Source: Anaerolineales bacterium (lineage in GTDB: Bacteria; Chloroflexota; Anaerolineae; CG2-30-64-16). Taken from it: 63,826 nucleotides of DNA. Numbering within the stretch: the stretch's first letter is position 1; every line of letters begins with the position of its first letter. Below the pieces are notes generated by a model. It was not told where the DNA came from. It saw only the letters and a list, made by a program, of their open reading frames with translations, and made no database searches. This document shows positions 27,404 through 35,898 of this stretch, piece after piece. Where the stretch lies: assembly GCA_017882045.1 (NCBI GenBank), contig JADGQF010000002.1, forward strand, positions 1-63,826, in the 5' to 3' direction. A program made the position numbers and the translations under genes.

Positions 27404-28444
27404 ATGTTGCGCTCCCGCGTAGTTGCCATATTAGCAGTCATGCTCTCTTTGGCTGCGGTGATTGTGCCGCCAGCCGGGCCGGTCGCCGCCGCGGCGTCGC
27501 TCAGGGCAACGCGTCTCAATGACCTGGGGACGCTGGGTGGGAACTACAGCGAGGCTTTTGCCATCAACGCGCTCGGGCAGGTTGTGGGTGTCAGCACGAC
27601 GACTTCTGGGGAGCGGCATGCCTTCTTCTGGACGGCAGGGCGCGGCATGCGTGACCTGGGCACACTGGGCGGATCCAGCAGCACGGCCAGGGGCATCAAT
27701 CTGCGCGGACAGGTAGTAGGTTGGAGCACCAGCGCTGACGGGCAGGACCACGCCTTCATCTGGACCGCGACAGGCGGTATGCGCGATCTGGGGGCACTGG
27801 GACGCCCGCGCAGTTACGCTTATGGCATCAATGACCGCGGTCAGGTTGTCGGCTACACCGCGGCGCTGGCGCAGGATCCACCATTCAGTCGCATTTCCCA
27901 CGCGGCGTTCATCTGGACGGCTGCGGCCGGCATGCACGATCTCCGCGCGCCGGACGATCAGTGGAGCGAAGCCTGGGACATCAACAGGAGCGGGCAGGTC
28001 GTCGGCTCACGGGGCGGCCGGGCCTTCCGCTGGACGGCCAGGGACGGCATGCAGGACCTGGGAGTGCCGGACGGGCGGGCCCGGAGCTATGCAAACTCCA
28101 TCAACGATCGCGGCCAGATAGCCGGCTGGAGCGAGGGTCTGTCACCTACTCGGGATGCGCGCCATATCCTCACCTGGACGGCCGGACGTGGCCTGCGCGA
28201 CCTGGTCGCCACGCCTGATGTCGACGCGACGGCCCAGGACATCAACGCGCGCGGCCAGCTTATTGGCGAGACGCTGAACGGCCCGCTTTACTGGACCGAG
28301 AGGGACGGCTTGCAGCACGTGACGCTGGCCTCCCTGGGTGGCGCAGACTACGTCAACGCCATGAACAATCGCGGCCAGTTGGCCGGCTGGAGCAGCAACG
28401 CTACAGGCGAGCAGCACGCCTGTCTGTGGACGCTGAACGATTAG
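27404..28444 (+). CDS. Secreted HAF-repeat protein
   Basis: Signal-like N-terminus and repeated (M/L)xDLGxLGG...AxxINxxGQVVGxS...HAFxWT units. Confidence 0.87.
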   Translation: MLRSRVVAILAVMLSLAAVIVPPAGPVAAAASLRATRLNDLGTLGGNYSEAFAINALGQVVGVSTTTSGERHAFFWTAGRGMRDLGTLGGSSSTARGINLRGQVVGWSTSADGQDHAFIWTATGGMRDLGALGRPRSYAYGINDRGQVVGYTAALAQDPPFSRISHAAFIWTAAAGMHDLRAPDDQWSEAWDINRSGQVVGSRGGRAFRWTARDGMQDLGVPDGRARSYANSINDRGQIAGWSEGLSPTRDARHILTWTAGRGLRDLVATPDVDATAQDINARGQLIGETLNGPLYWTERDGLQHVTLASLGGADYVNAMNNRGQLAGWSSNATGEQHACLWTLND

Positions 28445-28487
28445 GCCGCTTCGCGTTCCCGGTCGTTCTGTGCTAAAATGTCCACTC

Positions 28488-28979
28488 ATGCGTACTCTTG
28501 TGATTGGTTACGGCAACCCCAGCCGGCGAGATGATGGCATCGGATTGGCAGTCGTCAACGGGCTGCGCAAGCGTTTGGGGCGCGCGCCCCTGGACGAGGG
28601 CGCCGACGGCTTCGACGAGCTGGGCCAGGCGCTCGATACGCTTTTCCTCCAGCAACTGGCGCCAGAACTTGCCGAAACCCTGGCTGACTACGACCAGGTG
28701 TTTTTCGTCGATGCGCATGCCGGCAACTACCCCGAGCTGGTCCACCGCGAGCCTATGCAGGCGCTAGCCGGCCCTTCCTTCGTTTCCCATCACATGAAAC
28801 CCGCCATGTTGTTAGCCCTCACGGCCCAGCTTTACGGCGCGCGCCCGGTGGCCGAGCTACTTTCGGTGCGCGGCTTCGACTTCGACTTCGGCTCGACGCT
28901 TTCTCCAGCCAGCGCCGCAGGAGTGGCCCAGGTGGTCGGCGAGTTGTGGCATATAGCACATAATGATGCGGGTCATTGA
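28488..28979 (+). CDS. Hydrogenase maturation protease (HoxW/HyaD-like)
   Basis: MRTLVIGYGNPSRRDDGIGLAVVNGLRKRL; VFFVDAHAGNYPELV; VSHHMKPAMLLALTAQLYG. Confidence 0.88.
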   Translation: MRTLVIGYGNPSRRDDGIGLAVVNGLRKRLGRAPLDEGADGFDELGQALDTLFLQQLAPELAETLADYDQVFFVDAHAGNYPELVHREPMQALAGPSFVSHHMKPAMLLALTAQLYGARPVAELLSVRGFDFDFGSTLSPASAAGVAQVVGELWHIAHNDAGH

Positions 28980-29064
28980 CCGCGGGCGGGCGCTCCTGTA
29001 AGCTTCCCGCGTACCTGCGCGTGCGGCTACTGCGCGCGCAACATCCGGCAAAGGAGTCTCCGGC

Positions 29065-29604
29065 ATGGGCGAAACCGGAACGGCGGTCGATCTGGCGTCG
29101 ATGGAGGTTGTGTTTTCCGAATACGAGGGCCAGCAGGGCGCGCTGATCCCAATCTTGCAGCGCGCGCAGGCTCTCTACGGCTATTTGCCGCCCGACGTCC
29201 TGCAGGGCATCGCCGACCGTCTGAACATCTCCCTGGGTAAGGTGTATGCCGTCGCGACATTCTACGCGCAGTTCTACCTGGAGCGACGCGGCCGGCACGT
29301 GCTCAAGGTCTGTGATGGCACCGCCTGTCACGTCAAGGGCGCACCTGCCCTGATGACCGCGATTGAGGATGAATATGGCGTTGGCGCCGACGCCACCACC
29401 GAGGACGGCCAACTGACGGTCGAAATTGTGTATTGCATGGGTTCCTGTGCCCTTGCCCCCGTGGCGGTCGTCGACGGCCACGTGATGGGCCGGATGCGCC
29501 GGGAGACGCTGCTGCGGCAAGTCAAGCGGCAGGTATCCGGGGGCACAGCAGCCGGCGGCTCAGTAGCCGGCGGGCCGGCAGGTGGGCCAGAGGCCGGTAG
29601 CTGA
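29065..29604 (+). CDS. nuoE: NuoE-like [2Fe-2S] subunit (second copy)
   Basis: GALIPILQRAQALYGYLPPDVLQGIADRLNISLGKVYAVATFYAQFYLERRGRHVLKVCDGTACHVKGA; YCMGSCALAPVAVVDGHV. Confidence 0.9.
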   Translation: MGETGTAVDLASMEVVFSEYEGQQGALIPILQRAQALYGYLPPDVLQGIADRLNISLGKVYAVATFYAQFYLERRGRHVLKVCDGTACHVKGAPALMTAIEDEYGVGADATTEDGQLTVEIVYCMGSCALAPVAVVDGHVMGRMRRETLLRQVKRQVSGGTAAGGSVAGGPAGGPEAGS

Positions 29605-32600
29605 GTGTCCAGAGGAGAACGCATGGGCGACATAGCAGAGCGTGTGGCGCTACGCCGGGCGGCGGCCAAAGACCTCTGGCAGGGGAAGGTCGGCGCAGAG
29701 CTGTATGTCACGGTCGGTATGGGGACCTGCGGGCTGGCAGCCGGCGCCCAGGATACAGTGGCCGCGGTCGAGGCCGAGCTGGCCCGCCGCGGCAAGCAGG
29801 CTGCGATCAGTCCCGTCGGTTGTGTGGGCATGTGCTCCTACGAGCCGATGCTTGAGCTGCAGTCCTCGGACCATGGGCGGATGAACTACGGCCAGGCCAG
29901 CGCCGAGAACGTCCCCGAGATCTTCGCCGCCTATTTTGACGGCGCCCCCCTGACCAACGCAGTGGTGGTCGGCGAAGTGGTCCCGGTCGCGACCATCGCG
30001 TCGGGACACACGTTGCAGTCCCTCAGCTTCGTTCACCCCAAGGAACACACGCGCATTCCCTTCCAGGAAAAACAACTGCGTGTGGTTCTGAGCAACTGCG
30101 GTTTGATCGACCCGGAGTCCATCGACGACTACCTGGCCATGGATGGCTATTCCGCCCTGGAGATCGTTCTGGCCTCAATGAGCCCCGAGGATGTGATCAA
30201 CGAGATGGTAGGCTCGGGGCTGCGCGGCCGCGGCGGTGGCGGATTCTCAACCGGCACGAAGTGGAAACTGGCCCGCCAGACGCAGCGCTGGCCGAAATAC
30301 GTTATCTGCAACGCCGACGAGGGAGACCCGGGCGCATTCATGGACCGCTCGGTCCTCGAGGGCGACCCGCACTCGCTGGTAGAGGGCATGATCATCGCCG
30401 GCTATGCGATCGGCGCCCAGACCGGTTATATCTATTGCCGGGCTGAATACCCGTTGGCTATCCGCCGTCTGCAGATCGCCCTGGCCCAGGCCCGCGCGTT
30501 GGGGCTGCTCGGCGAGCATATCCTGGGTTCCGACTTCAGCTTCGACATCCTGATCAAAGAAGGGGCCGGCGCCTTCGTCTGCGGCGAGGAGACGGCTCTC
30601 ATGAACTCGATCATGGGTGAGCGCGGCCAGCCCTGGCCGCGGCCGCCCTACCCGGCCGTCGCCGGCCTGTTCGGCCAGCCCAGCAACGTCAATAACGTCA
30701 AGAGCTACGCCTACGCGCCGCGCATCATCCGGTTGGGCGCAAAGTGGTTCAAGGGCCTGGGCACCGAAGGCAGCCCTGGCACAGCGGTCTTTGCCCTGAC
30801 CGGCATGGTCAATCGCACCGGCCTGATCGAGGTCCCTATGGGGGTCACCCTGGGCCAGATCATCTACGAGGTGGGGGGCGGCATTCCCGGGGGCCGCAAA
30901 TTCAAGGCCGTGCAGACCGGCGGGCCGCTGGGCGGTTCCCTGCCAGAAGCCTACCTTGACACCCCGGTCGACTTTGACTCCCTGCGTGCGGCGGGCGCGA
31001 CCATGGGTTCGGGCGGCATGATCGTCGCCGACGAGACGACCTGCATGGTCGAGTTCGCCACGTATTTCATGAAGTTCATTTGCGCCGAGAGTTGTGGCAA
31101 GTGCCCGCCCTGCCGCCTGGGCAGCACGCGTATGCTCGAGATCCTGGAGCGCATCACTGCGGGCAAAGGCGAGTTGGCGGACATCGAGCGCATCCGCCAC
31201 CTGGCCGAGGGCATGCAGAAGGGCTCGCTATGTGCGCTGGGGCAACTGGCCCCTTCGCCCGTGCTCTCCGCCCTACGCCACTTCGAGGACGAGTTCCTGA
31301 CGCACATCAAAGAGGCGCGTTGCCCGGCTGCCAGTTGTCAGATGCTGGTGCGCTCGCGCTGTGTCAGCGCCTGCCCTGCCGGCGTCGACGTCCCGGCGTA
31401 CCTGGCGCTCATCGCCCAGGGCCGCTATGCGGAGGCGCTGGCCGTCCATCGCGACTCCAATCCTTTTGCCCTCGTCTGCGGCCGCGTTTGCCCCGCTTTC
31501 TGCGAGAAGCGCTGCCGGCGAGGCGACATCGACGAACCGATCGCCATCCGCCAGGCCAAGCGGTTTATGGCCGATCATGAATTCGAGGTGCCCTGGCACC
31601 CGCCCAAGCTGGCGCCGGAGAAGAGCGTCAAAGTGGCGGTGGTGGGCGCCGGTCCGTGTGGGCTCACGGCAGCCCTGCGCCTGGCACAACGCGGTTACCA
31701 GGTGACGGTGTTCGAGCGCATGCCACTGCCCGGCGGCATGATGACGTATGGCATCCCCGCCTATCGGCTGCCGCGCGAGGCGCTCTTTGCCGAGATCGAC
31801 AATATCTGGCGGGCAGGCGTCCAGTTCCGCACAAATATGGAGCTGGGCACCGACTTCACCATCAAGAGCCTCAAAAACGAAGGCTACCAGGCAATCATTT
31901 TGGCGTTGGGCGCTCATCGCAGCCGCAACCTGGGCGTCCACGGCGAGGATCTGAAGGGTGTCTACCATGCCGTACAGATGCTGCGCGACATCGCTTCTGC
32001 CCAAACACCTGATCTGGCCGGTAAGCGCGTGGTGGTGATCGGCGGCGGTGACACAGCCATGGACGCAGCCCGTTCGGCCTGGCGTCTTGGCGCGCGCGAG
32101 GTTCACTTGGTCTATCGTCGCGAGCGGGCCGATATGCCGGCTACGCCTGAAGAGATCGAGGGAGCCGAAGAGGAGGGCGTTCGGTTCCACTTCTTGCTCA
32201 CTCCGGTGGCGGTCCTCGGCGACGAGCAAGTCGTGGGCGTGCGGCTCCAACGCCAGCGCCTGGGTGATTTTGACAGCAGCGGTCGCCGCAAGCCCGTCGG
32301 CGTTCCGGGCAGCGAATTCGACATGCCGTGTGACCTGCTGATACCGGCCATCGGCCAGATCACCTGGGTGGAGGACGAGAGCCTGGGTATCCATCGCCGG
32401 GCGACGTTTGAAGTAGGCAAGGCTTTCGATCTCAACGTGCCGGGTGTATTCGCCGCGGGCGACGCAGTGGGCGGCCCGGGCACAGTGGTGCAGTCGGTCG
32501 GCCACGGCAACCTGGTGGCGCAGGCGGTGGACGCCTACCTGGTCACGGGCGAGCTCAAAGAGGTCTACGCCCGGCCGGTCCGCCACGACATCCCACAGCT

Positions 32601-32793
32601 CTACGACCTGGACGACTATGCTGACGCCCGCCGCCCCCGGCCAGTCATGCTTTCGGCGGAGGAGCGCCACCGGCGTCAGCGCTTCGACGAGGTCGAAATG
32701 GTCATGGACGAGCGCACGATCCGCGAGGAGTGCAAGCGCTGCCTGCGCTGCGACCTGGAATGGCTCGAACGCATAGGAGAGCCACTTCCCTGA
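29605..32793 (+). CDS. NuoF-GltD fusion flavoprotein with N-terminal HndB-like domain (paralogue of 18672-21812)
   Basis: 1062 aa; VGMGTCGLAAGAQDTV...VGCVGMCSYEP, GLRGRGGGGFSTGTKWKLARQ, CNADEGDPGAFMDRSVLEGDPHS, SACPAGVDVPAYLAL, VAVVGAGPCGLTAALRLAQRGYQVTVFER. Confidence 0.92.
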   Translation: MSRGERMGDIAERVALRRAAAKDLWQGKVGAELYVTVGMGTCGLAAGAQDTVAAVEAELARRGKQAAISPVGCVGMCSYEPMLELQSSDHGRMNYGQASAENVPEIFAAYFDGAPLTNAVVVGEVVPVATIASGHTLQSLSFVHPKEHTRIPFQEKQLRVVLSNCGLIDPESIDDYLAMDGYSALEIVLASMSPEDVINEMVGSGLRGRGGGGFSTGTKWKLARQTQRWPKYVICNADEGDPGAFMDRSVLEGDPHSLVEGMIIAGYAIGAQTGYIYCRAEYPLAIRRLQIALAQARALGLLGEHILGSDFSFDILIKEGAGAFVCGEETALMNSIMGERGQPWPRPPYPAVAGLFGQPSNVNNVKSYAYAPRIIRLGAKWFKGLGTEGSPGTAVFALTGMVNRTGLIEVPMGVTLGQIIYEVGGGIPGGRKFKAVQTGGPLGGSLPEAYLDTPVDFDSLRAAGATMGSGGMIVADETTCMVEFATYFMKFICAESCGKCPPCRLGSTRMLEILERITAGKGELADIERIRHLAEGMQKGSLCALGQLAPSPVLSALRHFEDEFLTHIKEARCPAASCQMLVRSRCVSACPAGVDVPAYLALIAQGRYAEALAVHRDSNPFALVCGRVCPAFCEKRCRRGDIDEPIAIRQAKRFMADHEFEVPWHPPKLAPEKSVKVAVVGAGPCGLTAALRLAQRGYQVTVFERMPLPGGMMTYGIPAYRLPREALFAEIDNIWRAGVQFRTNMELGTDFTIKSLKNEGYQAIILALGAHRSRNLGVHGEDLKGVYHAVQMLRDIASAQTPDLAGKRVVVIGGGDTAMDAARSAWRLGAREVHLVYRRERADMPATPEEIEGAEEEGVRFHFLLTPVAVLGDEQVVGVRLQRQRLGDFDSSGRRKPVGVPGSEFDMPCDLLIPAIGQITWVEDESLGIHRRATFEVGKAFDLNVPGVFAAGDAVGGPGTVVQSVGHGNLVAQAVDAYLVTGELKEVYARPVRHDIPQLYDLDDYADARRPRPVMLSAEERHRRQRFDEVEMVMDERTIREECKRCLRCDLEWLERIGEPLP

Positions 32794-32805
32794 GTTTGCG
32801 CTATC

Positions 32806-32831
32806 TTGAGCACTTTGCTTGAGCACTTTGC
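32806..32831 (+). repeat. 13-bp perfect tandem duplication (TTGAGCACTTTGC x2)
   Basis: Two adjacent identical 13-mers in the gap between NuoF-GltD and fdhA. Confidence 0.9.
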
Positions 32832-32843
32832 CGGAGAGAATAC

Positions 32844-35777
32844 ATGGCGGTTACACTTACCATCAACGGCCAGCGAGTCTCGGCCTCTGAGGGCAGCACC
32901 ATCCTGGAAGCGGCGCGCGCGGCCGGTATCCGTATCCCCACGCTCTGCCATCATCCCGATCTCAGTAACGTCGGCGCCTGCCGTATGTGCGTCGTCTCGG
33001 TCGAGAAGGCGCGCGGCGTGCAGACGGCTTGCACCACGCCCATTTTTGAAGGCATGGTGGTCGATACCGAGTCCAAGGACGCACGTGCCACGCGCCGCTT
33101 TGTGCTGGAGATGCTGCTCGGCGATCATCCGAATGAATGCATGAAATGCGAGGTCAACGGCGATTGCGAGCTGCAAGACCTTGTCTACGAGTACGATGTG
33201 CCCTGGCCCGAGCATGCTGGGCGCCGCCACGCCTACCCGATCAATCCCGATCCCAGCCCGTTCATTTTTGTCGACCGCAATAAGTGCATCCTCTGTACCC
33301 GCTGCGTGCGGGCTTGCGCCGAGATCCAGAACCGGGATGTCTGGAATATCGCTCGGCGTGGGTTCGAGAGCAAACTGGTGGCGGGCGCCGACCAGTTCCT
33401 GCAGGAGGCGCGCTGCGAGAGTTGCGGCCAGTGCGTGGCATACTGTCCCGTTGGCGCCCTGTACGACAAGCTGAGCCTGGGGGCGGGCCGTCCCAACCAG
33501 ATTACCAAGGTGCGCACCACGTGTTCTTACTGCGGGGTCGGCTGTAATTTCGACCTGAACGTGCGCAACGGCAAGGTCGTGCGCGTGACCAGCGCGCCGG
33601 ACGCGCCTGTCAACGGGATGGCGATGTGCGTCAAAGGGCGTTACGGCTATGACTACGTCCACCATCCGGACCGGCTCACACAGCCGATGGTGCGCGCCCA
33701 ATACCTCGACTCCCAACAACTGCAAACACGCCTGGCCGCCGGCGAATGGCGCACTGTGACACCGGCGCCCTCTGCGCCCCGTGGCCTGGACGCGGCCGGC
33801 GAGGCACGACGCCGCCGCCGGACCGGGAACGGCGGTGACGCTGGCGCTGTGTCACAAGCGCGCGCTGTGGTCGACCACCGGCCCTCGGGTTGGGTTGAGG
33901 TCGATTGGGACACCGCCCTGGATGTGGTGGCCCGCAAGCTGACGCTGGTCAAGCGCGAGAGCGGCGGCGACGCGGTCGCCGTGCTCGCCTCGGCCAAGTG
34001 CACCAACGAGGAGAACTACCTGGTGAACAAGCTCACCAGGCAGGTGATCGGGACGCACAACATCGACCACTGCGCGCGCTTGTGACACAGCGCCACCATC
34101 ACCGGTCTGGTGACAAGCTTCGGCAGCGGCGCAATGACGAACTCGATCCGCGATATCACTGAACAGAGCCGGTCGATCTTTATCATCGGCAGCAACACGA
34201 CCGAGCAGCACCCGGTCCTCGGCATCAAGATCCGGCGCGCCAGGCGCCAGCGTGGGGCCAAGTTGATCGTCGCCGACCCGCGCCAGATTGACATCGCGAC
34301 CTACGCCGACCTGCACCTGCGCCACAAGCCCGGCACCGACATCGCCTTGATGAACGGTATCATGCACATCATACTGCGCGAGGGCTGGCAGGACGAGAAG
34401 TTCATCGCCGAGCGCACTGAGGGCTTTGAGGCCCTGCAGGTGGTGGTTGCCAAGTACACTCCCGAAGTAGCCAGCGAGATCACCGGCGTGCCGGTGGAGC
34501 AGTTAGAAGCTGCGGCGCGCATGCTGGCGGAAAACCGGCCGGGCGCCCTGCTTTACGCGATGGGTATCACGCAGCACACGGTGGGCGTTGCCAACGTCGT
34601 CACCTGCGCCAACCTGCAGATGCTGCTGGGCAATATGGGCGTGCCCGGCGGGGGAGTCAATCCCCTGCGCGGACAGAACAACGTCCAGGGTGCCTGCGAC
34701 ATGGGTGGGCTGCCGAACACCTACCCGGGCTATCAGTACGTCACCGACGCCACGGCGCAGCGGAAGTTTGAACAGGCGTGGGGTGTGCCGCTGTCGGACA
34801 AGGTCGGGCTGACCATCACTGAGATGCTCAAGGGCCTGTCGTTGGGCGAGGTACGCTGCCTGTATGTCATCGGCGAGAACCCGATGACCAGCGATCCCGA
34901 CCTCAATCACGTCCGCGAGGCGATGGCTAAGGCCGAGTTCATCGTGTTGCAGGAGATCTTTTACAGCGAGACGGCCCAATATGCCGACGTGATCTTCCCG
35001 GCGGCCAGCTTCGTCGAGAAGGAAGGCACCTTCACGAACACGGAGCGGCGCATCCAGCGCGTGCGCAAGGCGGTGGCGCCACCAGGACAGGCCCGCACCG
35101 ATAGCTGGATCGTCACCGAGTTAGCCAGGCGCATGCTCGCGCTGGGCGCGTCTACCCCTGCGGGCGATGCCCCCTGGGGCGGCTGGGAATATGCCAGCCC
35201 GTCTGCTATCATGAGCGAGATCAACGGCGTCACCCCAAGCTACGCTGGGGTCAACTACGAGCGGTTGGACGCGGGCGAGCCCCTCCAGTGGCCGGTGCCG
35301 AACGTGAACCATCCGGGAACACCCGTCTTACACGTCGGGAAATTCAGCCGCGGGCTGGGGCGCTTCGTGGCCGCTGAGCACGTGCCGCCCGCCGAGTTGC
35401 CCGACGAGGAATACCCGCTCATGCTGACCACCGGGCGCGTTATCTACCATTGGCACGGCGCCGAGATGACGCGGCGGGCGCGCGGCCTGTATGCGGCCTA
35501 CCCCGAAGCGCTGATCGAGATCAGCCCCAAAGACGCGCAGAACTCCGGTATATCTGACGGCGACCTGGTGCGCCTGTCGTCACGGCGCGGCGAAATCTTC
35601 GCCAAGGCGGAGGTGACGCAGCGGGTCGGGGCCGGGCTGGTCTTCGCCACCTTCCACTTCCCCGAATCGGCGGCCAACTTTTTGACCAATCCGGCCGTCG
35701 ATCCGCAGGCGAAGATCCCGGAATTCAAGGTCTGTGCGGTGAAGCTGGAAAAAGCACAGCGCGGGGCGGCTGACTGA
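32844..35777 (+). CDS. fdhA: Formate dehydrogenase alpha subunit, selenoprotein, with NuoG-like N-terminal Fe-S region (UGA at 34083-34085 read as Sec, residue 414)
   Basis: ORFs 32844-34085 and 34110-35777 are in the same frame; junction [35 protein letters not shown] matches the Sec/Cys site of FdhA/FdhF family; N-terminal LTINGQRVSASEGSTILEAARAAGIRIPTLCHH and C-terminal MLTTGRVIYHWHGAEMTRRA. Confidence 0.93.
33842..33874 (+). repeat. Inverted-repeat arm A: inverted copy of the Sec-codon region
   Basis: TGGCGCTGTGTCACAAGCGCGCGCTGTGGTCGA is the reverse complement of 34063-34095 with one mismatch in 33. Confidence 0.9.
34063..34095 (+). repeat. Inverted-repeat arm B, spans the UGA codon
   Basis: TCGACCACTGCGCGCGCTTGTGACACAGCGCCA; 188 nt from arm A. 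Confidence 0.9.
34086..34132 (+). promoter_or_regulatory. Putative bacterial SECIS element
   Basis: Apical hairpin TCACC-GGTCT-GGTGA (34099-34113); GGTCT loop begins 19 nt after UGA; lower stem GCGCC (34090-34094) / GGCGC (34128-34132). Confidence 0.75.
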
Positions 35778-35898
35778 GCAGAGAGTGGGGTCAAGCTCTT
35801 TCCCGGACAGGATAGACAGGATGATAGGCTGAATTGTTAGCGTCCATTTGTGAAAAACAGCACTCGTGGGTACACTATCCGTAACGAGGAGGATAAAT

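Noticed and set aside
28945-28965. TGTGGCATATAGCACA as another CRP/Rex operator
   Set aside because: Only the TGTG/CACA ends match, and it lies inside the end of the maturation protease gene; too weak to claim.
31273-32826. 517-aa minus-strand ORF opposite NuoF-GltD
   Set aside because: Antisense to conserved GltD domain; His/Val/Asp-rich composition typical of GC-rich shadow ORFs.
32844-35777. fdhA as a nonsense-mutated pseudogene
   Set aside because: The stop is exactly at the catalytic Sec/Cys site, frame is preserved on both sides, and a SECIS-like hairpin follows.
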